Of a DNA stretch of 64,000 nucleotides, positions 41,027 through 50,653 are shown in pieces. Each line of letters opens with the position of its first letter. Position 1 is the stretch's first letter. The DNA comes from Leucobacter tenebrionis (lineage in GTDB: Bacteria > Actinomycetota > Actinomycetes > Actinomycetales > Microbacteriaceae), in NCBI RefSeq assembly GCF_019884725.1, contig NZ_CP082322.1, positions 1,178,001-1,242,000 of the forward strand. Direction: 5' to 3'. The position numbers were made by a program, and so were the translations under genes. The notes beneath the pieces were generated by a model, which searched no databases, was not told the DNA's origin, and saw only the letters and a list, made by a program, of their open reading frames with translations.

Positions 41027-42511
41027 GTGACGCGCTTCGCCGATCGCTGGGCCGATGTCTCGCTGCGCGCGAAGATCACCGGCGTCACGGTGTTCATCCT
41101 CTTCCTGGGACTCATCGTGGCCGGCGTCGGCACCCTGTCGGTGCTGCGACCGATGCTCGAGCTGAATCAGTCGAACACGCTGATTCAGCTGCGCAGCGAT
41201 CCCGCCGAGGCGCTGGCGCCGCAGGCCGACGTCAACAACCTCGGGCGCGACGACATCCTGTATGCGAACCGCAGGTACTACGTCGCGCTACTCGGCCCCG
41301 ACGGCACCCTGCAGTACGACAACGCCCGGGGCGACAGGTCGTCGTCCACGCCGGAGGTGCCGCCGGCCGGCAGCATCAACAGCGACGGATTCACGCCGAT
41401 GTCGAGCCCCGACGGCACCGAGTGGCAGGCGATCACGATACCGATCGTGCAGAACGGCGCCGTCAAGGGCACCCTGCTCATCGCCATGTCCAGCTTCGTC
41501 GATCAGGTGCTCACGCAGTACGTGGTCATCTTCACCGCGTTCGGCGTGGCGGTGATCCTGCTCGGCGCCGCCCTCACCCGGCTGCTCGTCACCGCGACCT
41601 TCCTCCCTCTCGCCGAGGTCGAGCAGACCGCCCTCGAGATCTCGCGCGGCGACTACTCGAAACGCATCATGGTGTCGAGCCCGCACACCGAGGTCGGGCA
41701 CCTCGGCGAATCGCTCAACATCATGCTCGATCGGCTCGACGGCTCCCTCGAGGATCAGGCGCGCACCATCGAGCGCATGCGCCGTTTCATCGGCGATGCC
41801 AGCCACGAGCTGCGCACGCCCCTCGTCTCGGTCCGCGGCTACGCCGAGCTGTACCGCATGGGGGCCCTGCAGGAGGACGAGCAGGTGCGGCAGGCGATGG
41901 AGCGGATCGAGAAGGAGGCGATCCGCATGACCTCGCTGGTCGAGGATCTCCTCGCCCTCGCGCGCCTCGACGAGCGTCGACCCATGGAGCTCGCGCCCCT
42001 GCCGCTGAACCGCCTCGCCCGGGACGCCGCGCTCGACGCGCGCGCCCAGGCGCAGGATCGCGAGGTGCAGGTGATCGAGGACCCCACGGCCCCCGAGGTG
42101 CTCGGCGACGAGCACAAGGTGCGCCAGCTCATGACCAACCTGATCGGCAATGCCATGCGGCACACACCGGAGGGCAGCCCCATCGAGGTCGTCGTGTCCG
42201 CCGTGCCCCCGGCCGAGATCCCGGAGGGCAGGCCCCCGATGTCGCGCTTCGAGATCGTCGACCACGGCGAGGGCATCCCCGAGCAGATCCGCGAGAAGAT
42301 CTTTGGAAGATTCTGGCGCGCCGACACCTCGCGCAACCGTGAGACGGGCGGCTCGGGCCTCGGCCTGGCCATCGTGAAATCGATCGTCGATGCGCACGGC
42401 GGCACCGTCGGCGTGTTCGAGACGCCCGGCGGTGGAGCGACGTTCCGCGTCGACCTCCCGGCGCCGCCGCCCTCCGACGACACCGTGCCGGTGCCGCGGC
42501 TGCAGGCGTAG
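41027..42511 (+). CDS. Sensor histidine kinase paired with the PhoP-like regulator
   Basis: A 494-residue kinase starting GTG 41027. It has membrane spans at about 15-38 and 168-188 with an extracellular sensor region between. A HAMP domain follows (PLAEVEQTALEISRGDY). The HisKA box has H260 in GDASHELRTP, and the ATPase domain has N-box LIGNAMRHTPEG and G-box GSGLGLAIVKS. The C-terminus is Pro-rich. It detects an external signal and phosphorylates the regulator encoded just upstream. Confidence 0.93.
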   Translation: MTRFADRWADVSLRAKITGVTVFILFLGLIVAGVGTLSVLRPMLELNQSNTLIQLRSDPAEALAPQADVNNLGRDDILYANRRYYVALLGPDGTLQYDNARGDRSSSTPEVPPAGSINSDGFTPMSSPDGTEWQAITIPIVQNGAVKGTLLIAMSSFVDQVLTQYVVIFTAFGVAVILLGAALTRLLVTATFLPLAEVEQTALEISRGDYSKRIMVSSPHTEVGHLGESLNIMLDRLDGSLEDQARTIERMRRFIGDASHELRTPLVSVRGYAELYRMGALQEDEQVRQAMERIEKEAIRMTSLVEDLLALARLDERRPMELAPLPLNRLARDAALDARAQAQDREVQVIEDPTAPEVLGDEHKVRQLMTNLIGNAMRHTPEGSPIEVVVSAVPPAEIPEGRPPMSRFEIVDHGEGIPEQIREKIFGRFWRADTSRNRETGGSGLGLAIVKSIVDAHGGTVGVFETPGGGATFRVDLPAPPPSDDTVPVPRLQA

Positions 42512-42595
42512 TCTCGACGCGGAGGCCCTGCTTGTTGCGGGCCTGGCGACCGCTCCCGGGCGAGGACTCGTCGCGCACCCGATCGATAGCGCGGC

Positions 42596-43255
42596 TCAGC
42601 CGAGCACACCCTCGCGCAGCGCGCGCAGCACGGCCCGCGTGCGATCCCGCGCGTCGAGCTTGGTGAGGATCGCGGAGACGTGGTTCTTCACGGTCCCCTC
42701 GGCGAGGAACAGCGCGTCCGAGATCTCGCGGTTGCTGTACCCCTCGGCCATGAGGCGCAGCACCTCGAGCTCGCGCTCCGTGAGCGGGTCGACCGGGGGC
42801 GCCTGCGCGTCGGCCGGCGCCGGCCCCGAACGCAGGGTGCGCAGCAGGCGATCGGTGACCGACGGCGCGATGAGGGTGCCGCCGCTCGCGAGTGTCTCGA
42901 CCGCGCGGGTCAGCTGCTCGAGCGTGACGTCCTTGAGCAGGTAGCCTCTCGCCCCCGCACGCAGAGCGTCGAGCACGAGCTGGTCGTCGTCGAAGGTGGT
43001 GAGCACGAGCACGGGAACATCTCGATCCGGATCCTCCGCCGCCGCCTCGCGCAGCCTCCGCAGCACCCAGATCCCGTCCCGATGCGGCATCCGCAGGTCG
43101 AGCAGCACCACGTCGGGCTGCACCTCGCCGATCACCGCCAGCGCTTCTCCTCCGTCCCCCGCTTCGCCCGCGACCTCGACACCGGCGATCTCGAGCAGCG
43201 TGCGGATCCCCTGACGCACGAGGGCCTGATCGTCGACCACCACCACTCGGGTCAC
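42596..43255 (-). CDS. NarL/LuxR-type response regulator
   Basis: A 219-residue regulator from GTG 43255, which overlaps the kinase stop by 4 nt. It has a receiver domain with phospho-site D53 (LLDLRMPHRD), and a C-terminal LuxR helix-turn-helix (LTERELEVLRLMAEGYSNREISDAL, NHVSAILTKLDARDR). In actinobacteria such pairs beside ABC-2 exporters regulate them. The transporter genes are divergent, 0.1 kb from the kinase. Confidence 0.92.
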   Translation of the reverse strand: MTRVVVVDDQALVRQGIRTLLEIAGVEVAGEAGDGGEALAVIGEVQPDVVLLDLRMPHRDGIWVLRRLREAAAEDPDRDVPVLVLTTFDDDQLVLDALRAGARGYLLKDVTLEQLTRAVETLASGGTLIAPSVTDRLLRTLRSGPAPADAQAPPVDPLTERELEVLRLMAEGYSNREISDALFLAEGTVKNHVSAILTKLDARDRTRAVLRALREGVLG

Positions 43256-44568
43256 GTCGGCCCCCGATCCGCGGGCGCCGCGGCTGCGGCGGGCCCCGCG
43301 CCCGGTCCCGCACAGATTCCCGCGCCCGGGCCCTCCGCCGCCGTGGAGGCCGCGCCCCGCGATCCCTCAATCGTCTCCACCGGCAGCCGGGCCGTCACAC
43401 CGAATCCGCCCGGGCCGTCGGATCCGCCGTCCCCGCGAGTGCGGCGGCCGCCGTCGAAGGCCGCGCTCCCTCCGAAGGCCTCGAAGCGCTCGCGCAGTCC
43501 CCGCAGCCCGTTGCCGAGCGCGACCTCGCGCGCACCCCAGCCGTCGTCGCACGAGCGCAGCAGCACCCCCGAGCCCGTCGCGCGCACCTCGATCCACAAC
43601 TCGCGCGCGTGCGCGTGCCTGATCGTATTGGTGACGATCTCCTGCACCGCCCGCACGAGCAGCACGGTGCGCTCCTCGTCGAGCTCGAGCGCCTCCTCCA
43701 CCTCGAGGACGACGCGGGGCTCGGTGAGATCCTCCACCACGCGCTGCAGCGTCTCGCGCAGGTCGCCGCTGCCGCTCCGCAGCTCCCCCACCGTCGCGCG
43801 CACGCTCGACAGCAGATCGCGCGCAACGGTATCGGCGCGCTCGATGTGCGGGATCGCCGCCGCCTCGGCGGGGGCACGATGCTTGGCGGCCTCCAGTTCG
43901 AGCGTCAGCACGGTCAGCTGGTGCCCGATCAGATCGTGCAGTTCGCGCGAGATGCGCAGCCGCTCGCCGGTGCGCGTCGACTCCGCCAGCAGCGCCGACG
44001 CGGCCTGCAGCTCGACGTGCGCCTCCGCCAGATCACGGCGCGCCCGCTGCTCGCGTAGCAGCGCGGCCGAGCTCAGCAGCGAGGCCGCCTGGATCAGCAG
44101 ATAGAAGACGCCGAACATCGAGAGCTCGGTGATCGCCTCCCGCGTGGCCGCCCCCTGCCCGGACATCTCCGGCGGCGGCCTCCACGGCACGAAGGCCAGG
44201 AACAGCACCAGCTGGTTGAGCGCGATCAGCACCCATCCCGCCCGCAACGGCGCGATATACGGGCAGACGGAGACCGTCACCACGAGCAGGATCGCGACGA
44301 GTCCGCGGCCGCCCGCACCCAGCACGAGCACCCACGACGCCAGAACCGCGATCCCGAACGAGCCGTGCACCCGGAAGCTGGGGCGCTGCAGATCCTCGGC
44401 TCCCCAGAGCCCGACCGTGAGTGCGAGGAGCATCACGATGAACAGCCCCACCCAGACGGGATGCGGGATCCGCGTCGGCGCCCCTCCGAAGAGCGCGGGG
44501 CCCGCTGCGACCAGCATCACCGCGAACATCGCGACGCCCGACCACAGTTCGGGGTTGAAGCGCCGCAT
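43252..44568 (-). CDS. NarL-type sensor histidine kinase
   Basis: A 438-residue kinase with five to six hydrophobic segments in residues 10-170, a dimerisation box with phospho-His211 in ISRELHDLIGHQL (HisKA_3), and an ATP-binding domain with NGLRGLRERFEAFGG. The last 45 residues are Gly/Ala/Pro-rich and disordered. It is the sensor of the adjacent regulator; both genes overlap (GTGA). It is divergent from the ABC export genes, 109 bp away, which suggests it controls them. Confidence 0.9.
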   Translation of the reverse strand: MRRFNPELWSGVAMFAVMLVAAGPALFGGAPTRIPHPVWVGLFIVMLLALTVGLWGAEDLQRPSFRVHGSFGIAVLASWVLVLGAGGRGLVAILLVVTVSVCPYIAPLRAGWVLIALNQLVLFLAFVPWRPPPEMSGQGAATREAITELSMFGVFYLLIQAASLLSSAALLREQRARRDLAEAHVELQAASALLAESTRTGERLRISRELHDLIGHQLTVLTLELEAAKHRAPAEAAAIPHIERADTVARDLLSSVRATVGELRSGSGDLRETLQRVVEDLTEPRVVLEVEEALELDEERTVLLVRAVQEIVTNTIRHAHARELWIEVRATGSGVLLRSCDDGWGAREVALGNGLRGLRERFEAFGGSAAFDGGRRTRGDGGSDGPGGFGVTARLPVETIEGSRGAASTAAEGPGAGICAGPGAGPAAAAAPADRGPT

Positions 44569-44677
44569 GCCTCCAGCGTACGGGTCCGCACTGCGTCGCG
44601 CAGGTGCCGGAAGTCACGTTCGAAGAGGTGACCGGCGGCACGGGTGTTCCCTCCGCCCCGCACCTAGCGTGATGGGC

Positions 44678-45556
44678 ATGGATACGCATCACGACGCAGC
44701 GAGAACGGAGACCGGGGCGCGAACGGACAGCGCGTCCGCGGCGGACAGCTCTACGGCCGGCACCGGTGCGGCAGCCGGTACCGGTGCGGCAGCCGGCACC
44801 GGCGCGATCGCTTCCGACCCGGCGGTCGTCGTCGAGGGGCTGCGCAAGCAGTACAGGCGGAAGGTCGCCGTCGAGGACATCAGCCTGCGCGTCGAGCACG
44901 GCGAGATATTCGGGCTCCTCGGTGCGAACGGGGCCGGCAAGACCACGACGGTCGAGGTGATCGCGGGCCTGCGCAGGCCCCGGCGGCACGACCGCGGCAC
45001 CGTGCGGGTGCTCGGCCTCGACCCGCAGCGCGACCGCGCCGCGCTGCGGCACCTGCTCGGCGTGCAGTTGCAGAGTGCGACCCTGCACGGCGCGCTCACC
45101 GTCGACGAACTGATCAACCTGTACCGCGGTTTCTACCCGGACCCCCGGCCGGCCGCTCAGCTGATCGGACTCGTCGGGCTCGAGGAGCAGCGGCGCGTGC
45201 GGTTCGACAAGCTCTCGGGCGGTCAGCAGCAGCGGCTCTCGATCGCGATCGCGCTCGCCGGGCGCCCGCGCGTCGTGATCCTCGACGAGCTCACCACGGG
45301 CCTCGATCCGAAAGCGCGGCGTCAGATGTGGACGACCGTCGAGCGACTGCGGGACGAGGGATGCACGATCCTGCTCGTCAGCCACGCCATGGAGGAGGTC
45401 GAACGGCTGTGCGACCGCGTCGCTCTGCTCGATGCCGGGCGCGTGCTCGCGACAGGCACACCCGCGGCGCTCATCGAGAGGGCCCGGGCCGCCGACCTCG
45501 ACGAGGCCTTCGTCGCACTCACCGGCAAGCATCTCGAAGAGGAGGAAGCAGCATGA
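44678..45556 (+). CDS. ABC-2 type exporter ATPase
   Basis: A 292-residue ATPase from ATG 44678, which lies 7 nt after TAGCGT (leaderless pattern; ATG 44672 is also possible). A disordered N-terminus contains three near-repeats of AAAGTGA-type residues. The ABC domain (about 45-280) has GANGAGKTT, FDKLSGGQQQRL and VVILDELTTGLDP, in the DrrA-like drug-exporter class. It is coupled to the permease gene by a 4-nt overlap. It is probably regulated by the divergent two-component system. Confidence 0.9.
   Translation: MDTHHDAARTETGARTDSASAADSSTAGTGAAAGTGAAAGTGAIASDPAVVVEGLRKQYRRKVAVEDISLRVEHGEIFGLLGANGAGKTTTVEVIAGLRRPRRHDRGTVRVLGLDPQRDRAALRHLLGVQLQSATLHGALTVDELINLYRGFYPDPRPAAQLIGLVGLEEQRRVRFDKLSGGQQQRLSIAIALAGRPRVVILDELTTGLDPKARRQMWTTVERLRDEGCTILLVSHAMEEVERLCDRVALLDAGRVLATGTPAALIERARAADLDEAFVALTGKHLEEEEAA
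44756..44810 (+). repeat. 18-bp near-tandem repeat in the exporter ATPase gene
   Basis: The unit ACCGGTGCGGCAGCCGGT recurs about two and a half times and codes (T/A)GAAAG repeats in the disordered N-terminus. Such repeats vary in copy number between strains. Confidence 0.7.
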
Positions 45557-46338
45557 CTCTCGACCGCGCCGACACTCCCGTGCACACCCCGCGCCGGCCG
45601 GGTGTCTCCGCCTGGCTGCGGCTCTGCGTCTGCGAGGCGAAGATGACCGCGCGTGACACGGCGGGGCTCGTGGTTCCGTTCGGCCTGCCGATCCTCATCC
45701 TGCTCACCTCGGCCTCGGGCGCGGGGACCGAGATCGTCGCGAACGGCCGCAGCGCGCTCGATCTGTACGTGCTGCCCCTCGTCTTCGTCATGGTCGCGAC
45801 GCTCATCGGGGTCACCAACATGCCGAGCTTCCTCGCCACCTACCGGCGCACCGGCGTGCTGCGCCGTCTCGCCACGACGCCGCTCTCACCGCTCGCGGTG
45901 CTCGGAGCGCAGGTCGCGGTGAGCTTCGCGCAGGCGATCCTCGGGATCGCACTCGCTTACGGCGTCGCGGCGGCCTTCTTCGGCGCGCGGCCGCCGGTGC
46001 ACCCGTGGGCGGCGCTCGGCGCGCTGCTGCTCACGATGCTCGCCATGTACGGAGTCGGCATGGTCGTCGCCTCGGTCTCGCCCACGCCGAACGCGGCGGT
46101 GGCGCTCGGGATCATCGGATTCCTGGGACTCGGAGCGCTCGGCGGCATGTTCGGGTCGCGCGACTCGCTGCCCGGATGGCTCGCCGTCGTAGGCGAGGCG
46201 CTACCGTTCGGCGCCGGGGTCGAGGCCCTGTCGGCGGCCTGGGCGGGTGCCGCGGTCGACCCCGCGCACCTCATCAGTCTGGGCGTCTCCGCCGTGGTGG
46301 GGGCGAGCATCGCGGCGCTCTTCTTCCGCTGGGAGTGA
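45553..46338 (+). CDS. ABC-2 type exporter permease
   Basis: A 261-residue protein whose ATG overlaps the ATPase stop (ATGA). It has six hydrophobic segments (for example LVVPFGLPILILLT, AILGIALAYGVAAAF, NAAVALGIIGFLGLGALGG). The arrangement YRRTGVLRRLATTPLSP near residue 95 is the cytoplasmic coupling motif of ABC-2 permeases. It exports lipids, drugs or peptides; the substrate is unknown. Confidence 0.9.
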   Translation: MTLDRADTPVHTPRRPGVSAWLRLCVCEAKMTARDTAGLVVPFGLPILILLTSASGAGTEIVANGRSALDLYVLPLVFVMVATLIGVTNMPSFLATYRRTGVLRRLATTPLSPLAVLGAQVAVSFAQAILGIALAYGVAAAFFGARPPVHPWAALGALLLTMLAMYGVGMVVASVSPTPNAAVALGIIGFLGLGALGGMFGSRDSLPGWLAVVGEALPFGAGVEALSAAWAGAAVDPAHLISLGVSAVVGASIAALFFRWE

Positions 46339-46431
46339 GCGGACCCCGACCCCTCGCCCGCGCCGTTCCCCGCCGTCCGCCCCTCGCCCGCTCGCCGAGC
46401 ACAGCCTCCGCACTCCGCACACCGCAGTCGA

Positions 46432-46489
46432 TCGAGATGACGCGTTCGGCCCGATCTCAGCCCGATAGGGGCCGTGTGAGTCATCTCGA
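46432..46489. repeat. Imperfect palindromic repeat, copy A
   Basis: Arms TCGAGATGAC/GTCATCTCGA (46432-46441, 46480-46489), an inner stem CGGCCC/GGGCCG, and a loop starting GATCTC. It lies between the convergent ABC permease and DUF559-like genes. It is homologous to copy B at 47672-47730. Confidence 0.8.
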
Positions 46490-46514
46490 GCTCGGCGCGC
46501 GGTAACGCGGTTCG

Positions 46515-47576
46515 TTAGTAGGGCTCGGCGAAGTACCTGGCGAGACCCGGTGCGACCCGGCGGGGCCGTCGCTGCAAGAAGGCGCACATTTCTTCGTGCG
46601 TCTGTTCGAGCGCTCGGGGCTGGAAGTCCTCGAGGTGGGTGCGTTTCACCTCGTAGCCGGCATCTCTTGCCCGGTCGAGCCGACGCTGGTCGCGCAGATA
46701 CTGCTTCCGGTCGAGCCGATGCTGCTCGCCGTCGTATTCGAGGATGAGCCTCCTCAGGCGATCGACGGCATCGAACCTGCCGATCCAGCACCCCTTGGCG
46801 TCATAGACCTCGGCCTGCAGCTCCAGGTCATCGATCCCCATTCTCGCGAGTTCGAAGTGCTGCAGGCTCTCCATACGAGACTCCGCCCCTACCCGAGCGA
46901 CGCATAAAGCCGCCCTCAGTCTCCGGATACCTCTCGCGTTCGAAGCCTCCGCTGCCTCCAGAAGCTGTTCGAGACCGACCAACGACCACTGGCATGCACC
47001 GCGACCACGGAGTTTCACCAGGTGGTCAGCAGCCACGACCTGCTCCCGGAAACTCAGCAGCGGAGCCGACTGGATGAGCGCGGTCACCGGCGGCACACAG
47101 GCGAAGGCGACCCCCTCGAGCCCCTCGATCCCCTCGACTCGGACCTGCCACGGTTCCACCTCCGTGCCGTGATGATGTCCGTGGACGAGCACACCGCGCG
47201 CAGGTCCGTGCGGGCGGGGAATCGACACGTGCAGATCCGGCGGAGTGCGGATGGGCGCACCGTGCAGGTGGAGCGCCGTCGTGTGGCTGAACGCTTCGCC
47301 GCGCGACAGCCGCAGTAACGGCAAGTAATCGGACGCCGACTGCGCGACGCGTTCGCGGAGGGTCTTCGGATGCGCGGAGTCACGCCGAAGGCGCCGAACG
47401 CCCCGATAGGGGGCTTCGAACCGGGGATGACGAAGCTGTTTGCTGCTCAGGTCGCTCTGTACCGCCGAACCCACGAGAAAGGCGCGGCCGGGCAGTTCGT
47501 ACGGATGCGGTTGATCGAGGGTTCCGGGCATGCCCACATCCTGCAGGCTTCCGCCCGCCGAAACGCGGTTCTCCAC
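46515..47576 (-). CDS. DUF559-like putative nuclease
   Basis: A 353-residue protein (start uncertain: GTG 47576 or a later ATG near MPGTLDQPHPY). The N-terminal part contains Leu/His-rich strands (TTALHLHGAP, VHGHHHG) and reads like the AbiEi/DUF559-linked proteins common in actinobacteria. The C-terminal third has FDAVDRLRRLILEYDGEQHR and GYEVKRTHLED, matching a PD-(D/E)xK-like or Vsr-like nuclease core (D...E-Y-D...). It is not part of a recognised toxin-antitoxin pair. Two copies of a structured repeat flank it. Confidence 0.65.
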   Translation of the reverse strand: MENRVSAGGSLQDVGMPGTLDQPHPYELPGRAFLVGSAVQSDLSSKQLRHPRFEAPYRGVRRLRRDSAHPKTLRERVAQSASDYLPLLRLSRGEAFSHTTALHLHGAPIRTPPDLHVSIPRPHGPARGVLVHGHHHGTEVEPWQVRVEGIEGLEGVAFACVPPVTALIQSAPLLSFREQVVAADHLVKLRGRGACQWSLVGLEQLLEAAEASNARGIRRLRAALCVARVGAESRMESLQHFELARMGIDDLELQAEVYDAKGCWIGRFDAVDRLRRLILEYDGEQHRLDRKQYLRDQRRLDRARDAGYEVKRTHLEDFQPRALEQTHEEMCAFLQRRPRRVAPGLARYFAEPY

Positions 47577-47671
47577 AGCACCCTGCCCGAAATAGGCGGG
47601 ATACTGTGTTGCCCCATACCTGTGGACGAAGTACCCTTCCCACGTTCGGGACGGGAAACCCGTGAACCTCC

Positions 47672-47730
47672 TCGAAATGACGCCTGTTGCCCCGATCTCG
47701 ACCGGACAGGGGCAGCACGCGTCATCTCGA
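47672..47730. repeat. Imperfect palindromic repeat, copy B
   Basis: Arms TCGAAATGACGC/GCGTCATCTCGA (one mismatch), an inner stem TGCCCC/GGGGCA and a loop starting GATCTC. It aligns with copy A with paired substitutions in the stem. The other half of the 335-bp gene-free stretch 47577-47911 holds G-rich tracts (GGCGGGGTGGC units, 47755-47805) and the groEL terminator. Confidence 0.8.
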
Positions 47731-47860
47731 TAGCAGGCAGAGCGACGGGACGCCGGATGGCGGGGTGGCGGGGTGGCCGGATGGCGGGACGGCGGGGCGC
47801 ACAGGATGGGGGCGGCGGGCGCAAAGGGGATGTGGGACAGCAGAACGAAGGGGAAACGCA

Positions 47861-47896
47861 GAACAGGGGCCGCACCCGAAGGTGCGACCCCTGTTC
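47861..47896 (-). terminator. groEL terminator
   Basis: GAACAGGGG...CCCCTGTTC with inner CGCACC/GGTGCG and a CGAA loop. It stands 15 bp after the groEL stop on the minus strand and is followed there by TGCGTTTCCCC. Confidence 0.85.
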
Positions 47897-47911
47897 GAAA
47901 GGGACTCGGAC

Positions 47912-49555
<1,644 letters not shown>

Positions 49556-49604
49556 CTACCGATGGTCAGCTCCGTGCCGGCGCAGGCACCGACGCACGGA
49601 TGTT

Positions 49605-49631
49605 TTAGCACTCAGCCGAATCGACTGCTAA
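49605..49631 (-). promoter_or_regulatory. CIRCE operator 1 of groEL
   Basis: TTAGCACTC-N9-GACTGCTAA, one mismatch to the HrcA-binding consensus TTAGCACTC-N9-GAGTGCTAA. It lies 74 bp upstream of the groEL start. Confidence 0.9.
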
Positions 49632-49639
49632 CACCAATC

Positions 49640-49666
49640 TTGGCACTCAAGCATGTCGAGTGCAAG
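49640..49666 (-). promoter_or_regulatory. CIRCE-like operator 2 of groEL
   Basis: TTGGCACTC-N9-GAGTGCAAG, 8 bp beyond operator 1, with 9-bp arms and the proper 9-nt spacing. The CACTC/GAGTG core is intact; the outer bases deviate. Confidence 0.75.
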
Positions 49667-49731
49667 CAGCGGTGCTCGCGATCAGCGAACACGCAGCCCG
49701 ATCATTCGTCATCGCGAAGGCGCGGCGACCG

Positions 49732-50517
49732 TCACTCAGCGGGAAGGGTGGCGGGATCGACGGCCATGCCGGTAGCCGGGTCCACCGGCCAGCCGGTGAC
49801 GGGGTCGATCAGCCAGCCCGTCGCGGGGTCGATGAGCAGACCGGTTTCGGGGTCGATCTCGTATCCGGTCTCGGGATCGATCTGAGGCTCGCCCTCAGCG
49901 GGCTCCTCGGACCCGGCGCCGTCGAGATTCTTCGCCTCCTCGATCCCCGGCCCCGCGTAGTCGGCCCCCAGCAGCACGACGAGCTGCGATCCGTACTCCT
50001 GGTACTCGTCGGCCTGGTAGGTCGAGAGTCCGCCGAGCTTGGCCGCGAGACCCGCCGCTGCCGATGCATCGGCCTCGTCGCTGTAGAAGACCGCGGAGAT
50101 CTGCACGTCGCTCGCGGAGGCGCTGCCGCTGAACAGGATCGTGCCCCACTGCTCCTGGGTGATGATCTGATCGAGTGCGGCCGCCAGATTGGTGGTCTCA
50201 GTGCCATTGAGCACGGCCACGGTCGCCTCGGGATCGAGCACGGCATCCGGAGTCTGGGCCGTGCTCGAGGTTCCCTTCGGACGATCGCCCGGCAGTTGGC
50301 CCGCCTTGTCGATCGCGATCACGAAGCCGATGCCCGCAGCCGTGAGCAGCGCGAAACCGAGCAGAGCGGCGATCAGGTACTGCGAGACGTAGCGGGGCTG
50401 GGCGGTGAAACGATGCGCTCCGACCCGGCCGCTGCGAGGCACTCGATCGAAGCGATCCTCGGGGTAATCCTGGCGCGCGCCACGAGGCTCGGTCGTGCCC
50501 TCGGTCTTCTGCGCCAC
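49732..50517 (-). CDS. LytR C-terminal-domain membrane protein with DPxTG repeats
   Basis: A 261-residue protein from GTG 50517. It has a cytoplasmic basic N-terminus and one membrane span near residues 55-75 (IAALLGFALLTAAGIGFVIAI). A LytR_C-like extracellular domain follows (VAVLNGTETTNLAAALDQII, ISAVFYSDEADASAAAGLAAKL, QLVVLLGADY). The C-terminus has six 8-residue repeats of the D-P-(E/A/V)-T-G type. LytR_C domains are often attached to wall-teichoic-acid ligases; here the enzyme domain is missing. It may act in cell-wall handling. It stands next to the hmuT gene, on the same strand. Confidence 0.7.
   Translation of the reverse strand: MAQKTEGTTEPRGARQDYPEDRFDRVPRSGRVGAHRFTAQPRYVSQYLIAALLGFALLTAAGIGFVIAIDKAGQLPGDRPKGTSSTAQTPDAVLDPEATVAVLNGTETTNLAAALDQIITQEQWGTILFSGSASASDVQISAVFYSDEADASAAAGLAAKLGGLSTYQADEYQEYGSQLVVLLGADYAGPGIEEAKNLDGAGSEEPAEGEPQIDPETGYEIDPETGLLIDPATGWLIDPVTGWPVDPATGMAVDPATLPAE
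49738..49881 (-). repeat. Six 8-residue DPxTG repeats
   Basis: Codons for I/V-D-P-(E/A/V)-T-G-x-x occur six times without interruption, 24 bp each, at the end of the LytR_C-domain gene. A last unit is cut short. Confidence 0.75.
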
Positions 50518-50653
50518 CCCTGCTCCCGTCTGATCCTTCGGCCGCCGGGATACTCCCCCGCGATTCCCCCTTAGCGTACCTTGCCGCATCCTGACAGTTC
50601 TCCGACGACGCGACGGTTTCGCAGTCGTCGCCCCGGGCGGTCGAAGCGAATCC

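Noticed and set aside
46515..47576. Abortive-infection or toxin-antitoxin system at the DUF559-like gene
   Set aside because: There is no partner gene; the nearest frames are shadows. Only a putative nuclease fold can be supported.
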